The notes under the pieces: model-generated
Database searches by the model: none
The model's input: only the letters and a program-made list of their open reading frames with translations
Told to the model about the DNA's origin: nothing
Made by a program: the position numbers and the translations under genes
Origin: a bacterium
Lineage (GTDB): Bacteria > Acidobacteriota > Polarisedimenticolia > Polarisedimenticolales > Polarisedimenticolaceae
Direction of reading: 5' to 3'
Assembly: GCA_024226515.1 (NCBI GenBank)
Contig: JAAELQ010000138.1
Coordinates: forward strand, 39,297 to 103,296
Length of the DNA: 64,000 nucleotides
Part shown: positions 21,201-28,286 of the stretch, in pieces
How positions within the stretch are numbered: the first letter of the stretch is position 1
How the letters are laid out: each line of letters begins with the position of its first letter

Positions 21201-21478
21201 AACGTGATGTTGCCGTAGCCGTCCGAGCTCTCGCTCTCCATCTTGACCAGACCCTCGAGCGACTTGAGCTGTTCCTCCTGCTCGAGGACGATCTCGCGCT
21301 CGACCTCCGACGGGCTGGCCCCGGGCCACGCCGTGCTGACGGTCACGACGGGATCCTCGACGTCGGGCGTGAGCTGCACCGGGATGCGCAGCAGCGCGAT
21401 CACGCCGAACAGCACGACGAGGATCACCCCGACCGTCGTGGTCACGGGGTAACGGATCGCCTGCCGGATCAGCGTCAT
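18284..21478 (-). CDS. RND-family efflux transporter, inner-membrane permease
   Basis: 1064 aa, full length for an AcrB/MexB-type (HAE-1-like) pump: TM1 at the N-terminus (about 12-32), two large periplasmic loops, and TM clusters at about 340-530 and 860-1030. Family landmarks include LTPDVEDPVVTVSTAWPGAS, LYLRSGSSTLVIATAIPISV and the TM4 motif GMVVDNSIVVLENIYRH; the latter keeps the first relay Asp but has Asn at the second position. TM10 has GTVVNNAILIVHQ in place of the Lys-containing motif of AcrB. Proton coupling residues therefore differ from AcrB, as in many RND subfamilies, so substrate cannot be inferred. The start overlaps the adaptor stop by 4 nt (ATGA), so the two are translationally coupled. 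No outer-membrane factor gene is adjacent. Confidence 0.94.
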   Translation of the reverse strand: MTLIRQAIRYPVTTTVGVILVVLFGVIALLRIPVQLTPDVEDPVVTVSTAWPGASPSEVEREIVLEQEEQLKSLEGLVKMESESSDGYGNITLTFQVGTGLDAALLRVSNRLEQVPQYPADAEKPVIRTTDLAAGAVGWFVLVPTEDDAYEGDVWTLFDYIEDFVKPEFERVPGISASNVFGGQEREMRVIIDPARLAGAEVTLGQVATALERENRNYSGGDFDEGKRRYVVRTIGEYESAADIEDIVVALRNDVPVYLRDVGRAELSYRKATARVFNKGRPVLAVNAIKEPGSNVFEVMGGLKRAVAEVNTERLGPMGLRLDQVYDETEYIDSAIDLVQQSLFVGGTLAIVVLLLYLRSGSSTLVIATAIPISVIGAFLAMYAFGRTLNVISLAGMAFAVGMVVDNSIVVLENIYRHRQMGKSRADAAFEGAREVWGAVLASTLTTIAVFVPVVFMKEEVGQLFGDIALAISCAVAISLIVSITVIPSMSAKILGRSRLDRGASGYRNLWGGATLARGVSDGVAGVVHRLTGSVVLRLAVVVVFTVGSIGLSWLMLPKTEYLPVGNQNFVFGLMLPPPGYSMDEMTELQNRFTEEVEYLWAHPPNSPGAQALPGGGVDNYFFVALNSLAFMGGKANDALRVKELLPPFRAANTALPGSIFVISQRSLFERGRGKGRTIDIQITGPDLEQLIAIGGRVFGGVMQHLPAAQSRPIPSLDLGNPEVRVRTHRLRAAELGLSNRELGFAVSVLVDGAKASEYRHEGREIDLRLMAEEGFAHRTHLLEQMPIAAPGGKLVTLGSVADLSVTNGPVQINHFERERTITIEVSPDELTPLEAAIDVIETEILAPLRAEGALGGLYQTRLTGTADKLAQTARSIQFNLLLALVITYLLLSALFESFLYPMVIMFSVPLAAFGGFLGIRIINLATFQPLDVLTMLGFIILIGTVVNNAILIVHQSLNHIRGQGMEQREAIREAVRNRMRPIFMSVSTSVLGMLPLVLFPGAGSELYRGLGSVVIGGLLVSTVFTLILVPSLFSLVLDARRAFLAAVAGLLGPAERPDSERQV

Positions 21479-22551
21479 GGCAGCCGGTACTCCTGAGCCG
21501 TGGGCGAGACCTGCTGCCCCGGCATCAGCCGCTCGTTGCCACGCGTGACCACGCGCTGGCCGGCGACGAGCGGGCCGTCGACGACGATCCAGTCGCCCAC
21601 GCCCTGACCGCTCTTCACGCTGACCGGCTCGACGGTGTCGTCTTCGTTGATGCGGTAGACGACCTCCTCCAGACCCTGACGCACGACGGCGTCCTTCGGC
21701 AGCAGCAGCGCGCGGCGCGATTCGCCGACGGGCAAGGCGACCTCGGCCAGCATGCCCACGCCGACGCGACCCTCGGGGTCACGGAAGCGGACCTTCACCG
21801 GGAACGTGCGCGCGACCGGATCGGCGCGCGGGATCACCGCCTCGATCTTGCCCTCCAGCCGAAGCCCCGGCAGCGACTCGAACAGGATCGCCGTGCGATC
21901 GCCGTGCTCGAGGCGAACGAAGTGCCGCTCGGGCACCTCGACGCGCAGCTCGAGCCGGTCGAGCGAGACCATCTCGGCGACCGCCCCCCCCAGCGCAACC
22001 CACTGCCCCACCTCGGTCATCTTGCGCACGATGACGCCGCTGAACGGCGCGCGGATCTCGCTGCGCCGCAGGTCTTCTTCGAAACGGGCGATCTCGGCCT
22101 CGGTCTGATCGACGCGACCGAGCCACGCCGTCGACTCGGACATCGCGTCGTCCAGCTCGTCCTGGGAGATCACGCTTCCGTCGAACAGGTGCTGCGCGCG
22201 CCCGAGCTTGCTCTCGGCAAGCTCGAGTCGGGCGCGCGCCTCCTTGAGGCGGCCGCGTGCCGCCCGCAGCTGCAACTCGACGTTGGTCGAGTCGATGCGC
22301 ACGAGCGCACTCCCGGCCGCGACGCGCTGCCCCTCGCGCGCCACGATCTCGACGACGCGGCCGGCAACCTCGCCCGCGACGACACCGGCCGTGGTCGGCT
22401 CGACAGTGGCGGGCAGACGAATCTCGCCGCGCATCTCGTGCTCGGTCACCGGCGTGAAGCGAACGGGTGGACCTTCCGCCGCGAGGACGAGGAACGTCGC
22501 GCAGCACAGCACGGCGAAAGGCACGAGCGGCCTGAAGCGGGGTAGGGACAT
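21475..22551 (-). CDS. RND efflux periplasmic adaptor (membrane fusion protein)
   Basis: 358 aa. An N-terminal hydrophobic segment (about 9-25) acts as signal or anchor. Then come a lipoyl half-motif (VAGRVVEIVAREGQRVAAGS), an alpha-helical hairpin (about 95-165, RGRLKEARARLELAESKLGR...), the second lipoyl half (IRAPFSGVIVRKMTEVGQWV) and beta-barrel/membrane-proximal domains. It would link the inner-membrane pump encoded next to an outer-membrane channel. It is the first gene of a two-gene operon. Its leader contains a stable hairpin (22564-22592) covering the only Shine-Dalgarno-like GGAGG, described separately. Confidence 0.93.
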   Translation of the reverse strand: MSLPRFRPLVPFAVLCCATFLVLAAEGPPVRFTPVTEHEMRGEIRLPATVEPTTAGVVAGEVAGRVVEIVAREGQRVAAGSALVRIDSTNVELQLRAARGRLKEARARLELAESKLGRAQHLFDGSVISQDELDDAMSESTAWLGRVDQTEAEIARFEEDLRRSEIRAPFSGVIVRKMTEVGQWVALGGAVAEMVSLDRLELRVEVPERHFVRLEHGDRTAILFESLPGLRLEGKIEAVIPRADPVARTFPVKVRFRDPEGRVGVGMLAEVALPVGESRRALLLPKDAVVRQGLEEVVYRINEDDTVEPVSVKSGQGVGDWIVVDGPLVAGQRVVTRGNERLMPGQQVSPTAQEYRLP

Positions 22552-22563
22552 GTCTTGACCGAT

Positions 22564-22592
22564 CCTCCGTAGCGGCCGAGAGGCCGCGGAGG
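22564..22592 (-). promoter_or_regulatory. Hairpin in the leader of the RND adaptor gene
   Basis: GCGGCC (22572-22577), tetraloop GAGA, GGCCGC (22582-22587), extended after a 3-nt bulge by CCTCC (22564-22568) paired with GGAGG (22588-22592). On the adaptor mRNA the loop reads TCTC, and the outer strand nearest the start is GGAGG, 12 nt before the ATG. The hairpin would bury that ribosome-binding sequence. No T-run follows in either direction, so a terminator is less likely. Confidence 0.45.
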
Positions 22593-22639
22593 AGGACAGT
22601 CTATCGCGAACGACGCCGGGGCAACAGACCCCCGAAGTC

Positions 22640-22645
22640 TATACT
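22640..22645 (+). promoter_or_regulatory. Possible leaderless -10 element for the glycosyltransferase
   Basis: TATACT lies 9 nt before the TTG start with no ribosome site between. The same stretch read on the minus strand gives TATAGACT, so the RND adaptor could be transcribed divergently from here. Confidence 0.35.
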
Positions 22646-22654
22646 CACTGCCCC

Positions 22655-23671
22655 TTGGCCACCGCGATTCCACGCATCTCGATCCTGCTTCCCGCGCGAA
22701 ATGCGGAGCAGACGATCGACGCCTGCCTACGCAGCCTGATGCGACAGACGGAGCGGGACTGGGAGTGCGTGCTCGTCGACGACGGCTCGACCGATCGCAC
22801 GGCGGACCTGGCGCGCGAGGTCGCCGGTTCCGACCGCAGACTGCGCATCGAGACCTCCTCCCATCGTGGCCTCGTGGCGACGTTGAACGCAGGCCTGGAG
22901 CAGTGTCGCGCAGAACTCGTCGCTCGCATGGACTCCGACGACGTGATGCACCGCGAGCGGCTGGCGAGACAGCTCTCGCACCTGGAACGCCACCCGGACC
23001 ACGCGGCCGTCGGCTGTCACGTGCGGATGTTCCCACGCGATGAGCTGCGTGACGGGTCGAGGAACTACGAGAAGTGGATCAACGGCATCTGCGATGCGGA
23101 CGGAGTGCGACGCGAGCGGTTCGTCGAATGCCCGGTGGCCCATCCGGCGTTGATGCTGCGCCGCGACGAGTTGACGTCGCTCGGCGGGTACCGCGACATG
23201 GGCTGGCCCGAGGACTATGACCTGTTGCTGCGACTCGCCGTCGCGGAGCGCAAGGTGGGCATCGTGCCGCAACGTCTGCTCTGCTGGCGCGACGGACCGA
23301 CGCGCCTCTCGCGCACGGCCGAGGAGTACGGGCTGGACCGCTTCACCGCGTGCAAGGCCGCCTTCCTCGCCGCCGGCTTCCTCGCCGCACGGGAGCGTTA
23401 CGTGTTGTGGGGTTACGGCTCGACGGGGCGCGCCCTACGACGCGCGCTCGCCGAGCACGGCAAGCACCCTTCACATATTGTCGAGCTGCACCGCGGGCGC
23501 CTCGGCAACATCATTCACGGAGCGCCGGTGATTCCACCCACCGCGCTGCGCGACATCCCGCGCGCGCCGCTGCTGGTCTCGGTCGCCGGGGCCGGCCCGC
23601 GCGACGAGATCCGCGCCGAGCTGACGGCAATGGGCTTCAGCGAAACCCACGACTTCTACTGCACCGCCTGA
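22655..23671 (+). CDS. Family 2 glycosyltransferase with C-terminal nucleotide-fold-like domain
   Basis: 338 aa; TTG start, the only in-frame start that keeps the first strand of the fold. GT-A fold features: ISILLPARNAEQTIDACLRS, WECVLVDDGSTDRT, the metal-binding DxD-type MDSDD near residue 90, and a GWPEDYDLLLRLA acceptor-site segment. Residues about 248-338 form an extra domain starting RYVLWGYGSTGRALRRAL, a Rossmann-like glycine motif often attached to such enzymes, ending in THDFYCTA. It transfers an unknown sugar to an unknown acceptor, presumably in surface polysaccharide or glycan synthesis; no other polysaccharide genes are nearby. There is no transmembrane helix. It is followed 21 nt later by the transporter gene. 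Confidence 0.87.
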   Translation: MATAIPRISILLPARNAEQTIDACLRSLMRQTERDWECVLVDDGSTDRTADLAREVAGSDRRLRIETSSHRGLVATLNAGLEQCRAELVARMDSDDVMHRERLARQLSHLERHPDHAAVGCHVRMFPRDELRDGSRNYEKWINGICDADGVRRERFVECPVAHPALMLRRDELTSLGGYRDMGWPEDYDLLLRLAVAERKVGIVPQRLLCWRDGPTRLSRTAEEYGLDRFTACKAAFLAAGFLAARERYVLWGYGSTGRALRRALAEHGKHPSHIVELHRGRLGNIIHGAPVIPPTALRDIPRAPLLVSVAGAGPRDEIRAELTAMGFSETHDFYCTA

Positions 23672-23680
23672 GCGGTGCGT

Positions 23681-23686
23681 TATGCT
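23681..23686 (+). promoter_or_regulatory. Possible leaderless -10 element for the Nramp-like gene
   Basis: TATGCT lies exactly 6 nt before ATG 23693. No Shine-Dalgarno sequence and no clear -35 box are visible. Confidence 0.35.
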
Positions 23687-23692
23687 CCGCCG

Positions 23693-24958
23693 ATGGCGGA
23701 GAGGCGAAACGACGGCAAGGGAGTGCTCGGCTTGCTCGCCGTGGTCGGCCCCGGCGTGGCGATCGCGGCGACCGGGGTAGGGGCCGGCGACCTGGTGGCG
23801 GCCGCCGTCTCGGGCAGCCGCTTCGGATTCGCCGTGGTGTGGGCCGCGGTCGCGGGCGCCGGGCTGAAGTTCGTGCTGAACGAGGGCCTCGCGCGCTGGC
23901 AACTGGCGACCGGGACGACGCTGCTCGAAGGCTGGGCCGAGCACCTCGGACGCTGGGTGCAGTACGCCTTCATGATCTACCTCGTGATCTGGTCGTTCGT
24001 CGTCGGCGGCGCGCTGATCTCGGCTTGCGGCCTCGCGGGGCACGCGCTGGTTCCGGCGCTGAGCGTCGAGGCGTGGGGCGTCGTGCACTCGATTGTCGCG
24101 GCGCTGTTCGTGCTGGCCGGCGGCTACAAACCGTTCGAGCTGCTCGTGAAGATCGTCATCGCCGTCATGTTCGTGACGCTGGTCGGCAGCGCCGTGCTCG
24201 TCGACTCTCCCGTCGTGAGCATGGTGCGCACGGTCGGCGAGGCCTCGATCCCACGCGACGGCGTGCGCTACATCCTGGGCGTCATCGGCGGCGTCGGCGG
24301 TAGCGTGACGATGCTGTCCTACGGCTACTGGATCCGCGAGAAGGGCTGGGTCGGGAAATCGTCCCTGCGCACCGTCCGCGTCGACCTCGCGGTGGCCTAC
24401 GTGCTGACCGGTGTGTTCGGCGTGGCGATGATGGTTCTGGCGGCGCACGTGCTGCACGGTACGGGTGCGGAGATCAAGGGTGCTGGCGGCGCGTTGACGA
24501 TGAGCGACATGGTCGGCGACGTGCTCGGCCGCGCGGGACGTGTGACGTTTCTCGTCGGCTTCTGGGGCGCCGTCTTCACCTCGATGCTGGGCGTGTGGCA
24601 GGGCCTCCCGTACCTGTTCGTCGACTTCGTCGCCCTCCTCCGGGGTACGTCCCGCGAGGACCGCCTCGAACGACTCTCGACGCGGTCGCCCTGGTACCGC
24701 GGCTTTCTGGCCTGGCTGGCCCTGCCCCCGCTGGCGCTGCTGTACTTCGAGCGTCCGGTCGGCCTGATCGTCGTCTACGCCGTGTTGAGCGCGTTGTTCA
24801 TGCCGTTCCTGGCCGCGACGTTGCTGTACATGAACGGGTCGCGGCGGCGGAAGAAACACGACCTGCGCAACGGCTGGGCCTCGATCGCCGTGCTGCTGCT
24901 GTGCGTCGCTCTTTTCGGGTATTTGTTGGTCCAGAAGCTGATCGAGACCGTCGGTTGA
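23693..24958 (+). CDS. Nramp-like divalent metal transporter, divergent branch
   Basis: 421 aa from ATG 23693 (a GTG at 23675 would add six residues). About 11 transmembrane helices. TM1 begins VVGPGVAIAATGVGAGD, aligning with the Nramp GPG start, but the metal-binding DPGN of TM1 is replaced by GVGAGD, and TM6 has SVTMLSYGYWIREKG where classical Nramps have MPH. Both core ligands of Mn/Fe Nramps therefore differ, as in the divergent Nramp-related clades, so the ion (possibly Mg, Mn or none) is not predictable. It lies between the glycosyltransferase and trkA on the same strand with 21-22 nt gaps. Confidence 0.8.
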   Translation: MAERRNDGKGVLGLLAVVGPGVAIAATGVGAGDLVAAAVSGSRFGFAVVWAAVAGAGLKFVLNEGLARWQLATGTTLLEGWAEHLGRWVQYAFMIYLVIWSFVVGGALISACGLAGHALVPALSVEAWGVVHSIVAALFVLAGGYKPFELLVKIVIAVMFVTLVGSAVLVDSPVVSMVRTVGEASIPRDGVRYILGVIGGVGGSVTMLSYGYWIREKGWVGKSSLRTVRVDLAVAYVLTGVFGVAMMVLAAHVLHGTGAEIKGAGGALTMSDMVGDVLGRAGRVTFLVGFWGAVFTSMLGVWQGLPYLFVDFVALLRGTSREDRLERLSTRSPWYRGFLAWLALPPLALLYFERPVGLIVVYAVLSALFMPFLAATLLYMNGSRRRKKHDLRNGWASIAVLLLCVALFGYLLVQKLIETVG

Positions 24959-24980
24959 TTCGTGCTAGCCTGAGCCGGTC

Positions 24981-26312
24981 ATGAGGATTTTCATCGTCGG
25001 GGCCGGCGAGGTCGGCATCCACATCGCGTCCTCGCTGGTGCGCGAGGGTCACGACCTCGTGATGATCGAGCGCGACCGCGAGAAGGTCACGAGTCTCGAG
25101 CGCGCGATGGACGTGCTGGCCGTGGCCGGCGACGGTTGCGACCCGAAGCTGCTCAGGCGGCACGGCGTGACGGACGCCGACCTGTTCTTCGCCGTCTCCA
25201 ACGACGACGCCGTGAACATCCTCTCCGCACTGACGGCGCGAAGCTACGGCGCGAAGCGTTGCGTCGTCCGCGTCGGCAATCCCGTGCTGGGCACGACGCC
25301 GCTGCTCAAGAAGGATCCCGAGATCGTTCAGCTCTACCCCGAGCGGCTGGTCGCCGAGGAGATCTTCAGCCTGACCCGCGTGCCCGGAGCGGGCAAGGCG
25401 CGCTTCTTCAACGAGGGGCGGCTGGTGCTGTTGCAGGCGCGGCCGTCGATTCGCGCCGCGATCTACGGCAAGCCGCTCAAGGACCTCGAGGGCCCCAAGA
25501 ACTGGATCCTGACCGGGATCCACCGCGCCTCGGGCACGGTCATCCCGCGCGGCGACACCGTGTTGCGCCCGGGCGATCTGCTCTACGCGGTCGGACCCGC
25601 GGCAAGCGTCCCCGAGTACCTGCAGTCGATCGGCGTCAACGCCGAGCCGACGCGCAGCGTGCTGATCGCCGGCGCGGGGCAGGTCGGCAGCTGGCTGGCA
25701 CGCCTGCTGGTCAAGGCCAAGATGCAGGTCACGGTGATCCAGCGCGGCGCGCGGCGCGCAGCCGAGCTGGCTGCCGCCATCCCCGACGCGCTCGTCCTGC
25801 GCGGCGACGCGACCGACCCGTTGATGCTGGCCGAGGCGGGTGTCGAGGAAGTCGACTACTTCGTCGCAGCGACCCAGCAGGACGAGGTGAACCTGCTCTC
25901 CTCGCTCCTGGCTCGCGAGGCCGGCGCGCGCGCGGTCGTGGCGCTGTACCACCGACCCGAGTTCCTCAACCTGATGCACGCGGTGCGTATCGATATCCCG
26001 CTCTCGCCGCGGATGATGATCGCCGGTGAGATCCTGCGCATGGTGCACCGGCGCGAGATCGTCAGTCTGGACCTCGTCGAGGGCGGCGACGCCGAGGTGA
26101 TCGAATTCCAGGTGCCCGAGAGGGCGCGCGTGCTGAAGCGGCCGCTGTCCGAGCTGCGCTTCCCCCGCTCGGCAATCGTCGGCGCCGTGCTGCGCGGCGA
26201 AGAGATCGTGCTGCCGCGCGGCGACTTCCAGTTCCAGGTCGGCGATCGCGCGCTGGTGTTCACGCTGACCGAGAAGCTGGCCGAGCTCGAGAGGATGTTC
26301 CGAGGACGATGA
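24981..26312 (+). CDS. trkA: Trk potassium uptake regulatory subunit
   Basis: 443 aa with two RCK modules: an N-terminal NAD(H)-binding Rossmann fold (MRIFIVGAGEVGIHIAS, then AGDGCDP) and TrkA-C, then a second Rossmann fold (RSVLIAGAGQVGSWLARLL, RGDATDP) and TrkA-C (about 225-443). This doubled architecture is characteristic of TrkA, which sits on the cytoplasmic face of TrkH and gates potassium flow in response to nucleotides. Its stop overlaps the trkH start (ATGA at 26309-26312), so the two are coupled. The start has no Shine-Dalgarno; TAGCCT lies 9 nt upstream. Confidence 0.95.
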   Translation: MRIFIVGAGEVGIHIASSLVREGHDLVMIERDREKVTSLERAMDVLAVAGDGCDPKLLRRHGVTDADLFFAVSNDDAVNILSALTARSYGAKRCVVRVGNPVLGTTPLLKKDPEIVQLYPERLVAEEIFSLTRVPGAGKARFFNEGRLVLLQARPSIRAAIYGKPLKDLEGPKNWILTGIHRASGTVIPRGDTVLRPGDLLYAVGPAASVPEYLQSIGVNAEPTRSVLIAGAGQVGSWLARLLVKAKMQVTVIQRGARRAAELAAAIPDALVLRGDATDPLMLAEAGVEEVDYFVAATQQDEVNLLSSLLAREAGARAVVALYHRPEFLNLMHAVRIDIPLSPRMMIAGEILRMVHRREIVSLDLVEGGDAEVIEFQVPERARVLKRPLSELRFPRSAIVGAVLRGEEIVLPRGDFQFQVGDRALVFTLTEKLAELERMFRGR

Positions 26313-27781
26313 ACCTCCGCGGCGTGCTCTACCTCCTGGGCCGCCTGCTGCTGGCCCTGACCGCCGCGCTGATCGTGCCGGCGGTCGTGGCGTGGTTCGT
26401 CGATCGCGATCGCACGTGGGTCTTCGCGGTCGCGGCGGCCGTCGCGGGTGTCGGCGGCGTGGTGCTGCAACGCGTCTTCCGCCAGGAACCCAACTTCAGC
26501 TTCCGCCGGCGCGAGGCTTTCGTGCTGGTGACCGGGGCGTGGGTCATGGCCTCGCTCGTCGGCGCGCTGCCGTACGTGCTCATCCACGGACCGACGTTCC
26601 TGATCGACGCGCTGTTCGAATCGGCATCGGGCTTCACGACGACCGGGGCGTCGATCCTGTCGGATATCGAGGCCGAGTCGCCGCCGCTGCTGCTGTGGCG
26701 GTCGTTGACGCACTGGCTCGGCGGGATGGGGATCATCGTTCTCGGTATCGCCATCCTGCCCAAGCTGGCCGTCGGCGGCATGGAGCTGCTGGGCGCCGAG
26801 GCGCCCGGCCCCACGGCCGAGAAGCTCACGCCGCGAATCGCGCAGACCGCGAAGGCGCTGTGGGGCATCTACGCCTTGCTGACCGCCCTGGAGGTGGCCG
26901 CGTTGATCGGCCTGGGCATGACGCCGCTCGACGCTACGAACCACGCGTTCGCCACGATGGCCACCGGCGGCTTCAGCACACAGAACGGCAGCGTCGCGGA
27001 CTACAACAGCCCCGCCATCGAGATGGTGATCACGCTGTTCATGGTGCTGGCGGGGGCCAACTTCGCGCTGCACTTCCGCTTGCTGAAGGGCCGGCCGGGC
27101 CATCTGTTGCGGGACCGCGAGTTCCGCTTCTACCTGCTGATCCTCGGCGTGGCGACGGCCCTGCTGTCGATCGACCTGTTGCGTCATCTCGACCACATGA
27201 GACTGTTCGACGCGCTGCGCTACGCGTTGTTCCAGGCCGTGGCGATCGTCACGACGACCGGCTTCGCAACGGCGGACTTCGACGCCTGGCCCGCGTTCTC
27301 CCGCGCGCTGCTGTTCATCATGATGTTCATCGGCGGGTGCGCCGGCTCGACCGGCGGTTCGGTCAAGGTCGCGCGCGTGATGATCGTGCTGCGCAAGCTG
27401 GTCGTCGACCTCAAGCGTCTGGTGCGGCCGCACGCGGTGCTGCCGGTGCGGCTGGGGCACATGGCGGTGCCCGAGGAGATCGTCACGTCGGTGACGACGT
27501 TCCTGCACCTGTTCCTCGCCACGTTCGCGGCTGGAGGCCTCGTGCTCGCCGCGCTGGGCATGGACATGGTCAGCGCGTTCTCCGCGTCGGCCGCGTGCCT
27601 CGGCAACATCGGCCCCGGCTTCGGCGTGGTCGGACCGACGCAGAACTACGGCGCGCTGCCCGAGGCCGCCAAGATCGTCCTCGTCGCCCTGATGATCATC
27701 GGACGGCTCGAGCTGTACACCGTGCTCGTGCTGATCTTCCTGCGTCGCCGCCGATCGCGCGGCGCCGCGCTTCCGGAGTGA
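26309..27781 (+). CDS. trkH: Trk potassium transporter membrane subunit
   Basis: 490 aa with the repeated M1-P-M2 layout of TrkH/KtrB channels. Selectivity-filter-like loops are [13 protein letters not shown] (first), [13 protein letters not shown] (second), [13 protein letters not shown] (third) and [13 protein letters not shown] (fourth). [14 protein letters not shown] is the conserved intracellular-loop motif after the third repeat. It forms the potassium-conducting pore and works with TrkA encoded just upstream with a 4-nt overlap. It is followed after 4 nt by the YqeY-type gene. Confidence 0.95.
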   Translation: MNLRGVLYLLGRLLLALTAALIVPAVVAWFVDRDRTWVFAVAAAVAGVGGVVLQRVFRQEPNFSFRRREAFVLVTGAWVMASLVGALPYVLIHGPTFLIDALFESASGFTTTGASILSDIEAESPPLLLWRSLTHWLGGMGIIVLGIAILPKLAVGGMELLGAEAPGPTAEKLTPRIAQTAKALWGIYALLTALEVAALIGLGMTPLDATNHAFATMATGGFSTQNGSVADYNSPAIEMVITLFMVLAGANFALHFRLLKGRPGHLLRDREFRFYLLILGVATALLSIDLLRHLDHMRLFDALRYALFQAVAIVTTTGFATADFDAWPAFSRALLFIMMFIGGCAGSTGGSVKVARVMIVLRKLVVDLKRLVRPHAVLPVRLGHMAVPEEIVTSVTTFLHLFLATFAAGGLVLAALGMDMVSAFSASAACLGNIGPGFGVVGPTQNYGALPEAAKIVLVALMIIGRLELYTVLVLIFLRRRRSRGAALPE

Positions 27782-27785
27782 GACC

Positions 27786-28250
27786 ATGTCGCTGAAAGAA
27801 CGCCTCGAGGCGGAGCTCAAGACCGCCATGAAGAACAGGGATCGCGCGCGACTCGAATGCCTGCGCATGCTGAAGGCCAAGGTGCAGGAGAAGGAGGTCG
27901 CGTTGCGCGGCTCGGGTGATGCGGAACGCAAGCTGACCGACGACGACGTGACCGAGGTCGTGACGTCCTACGCCAAGCAGCGACGAGACTCGATCGACAG
28001 CTACCGCGCAGCGGGTCGCGAGGACCTTGCCGGAAAGGAAGAGGCCGAGCTGGCGATCGTCACCGAGTACCTGCCGCAGCAGCTGGGCGAGGACGAGGTC
28101 CGCGCCATCGTGGCCAAGGCGATCGCGGAGGCCGGAGCGAGCTCGCCGAAGGACATGGGCGCCGTGATGAAGCTCGTGATGCCGCAGGTCAAGGGCAAGG
28201 CCGACGGCAAGCTCGTCAACGGGATCGTGCGGGAGTTGCTGGCGGGATAG
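27786..28250 (+). CDS. GatB/YqeY domain protein
   Basis: 154 aa, close to the family norm. It begins SLKERLEAELKTAMKNRDRA and contains LRMLKAKVQEKEV, EYLPQQLGEDEVRAIV and KDMGAVMKLVMPQVKGKADG, all typical of stand-alone YqeY proteins related to the C-terminal tail domain of GatB. The domain binds tRNA in the amidotransferase, but the free-standing protein has no firmly established function. It is soluble and all-helical. It starts 4 nt after trkH and is probably co-transcribed; a link to potassium uptake is not obvious. Confidence 0.92.
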   Translation: MSLKERLEAELKTAMKNRDRARLECLRMLKAKVQEKEVALRGSGDAERKLTDDDVTEVVTSYAKQRRDSIDSYRAAGREDLAGKEEAELAIVTEYLPQQLGEDEVRAIVAKAIAEAGASSPKDMGAVMKLVMPQVKGKADGKLVNGIVRELLAG

Positions 28251-28286
28251 GCAGCGTGGCGGGCATCGACCCGGAGCTCCGAAGCC

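Noticed and set aside
19034..21496. An 820-codon plus-strand frame opposite the RND pump
   Set aside because: Asp/Arg/His-rich shadow with no membrane segments. The minus frame is a full-length RND permease.
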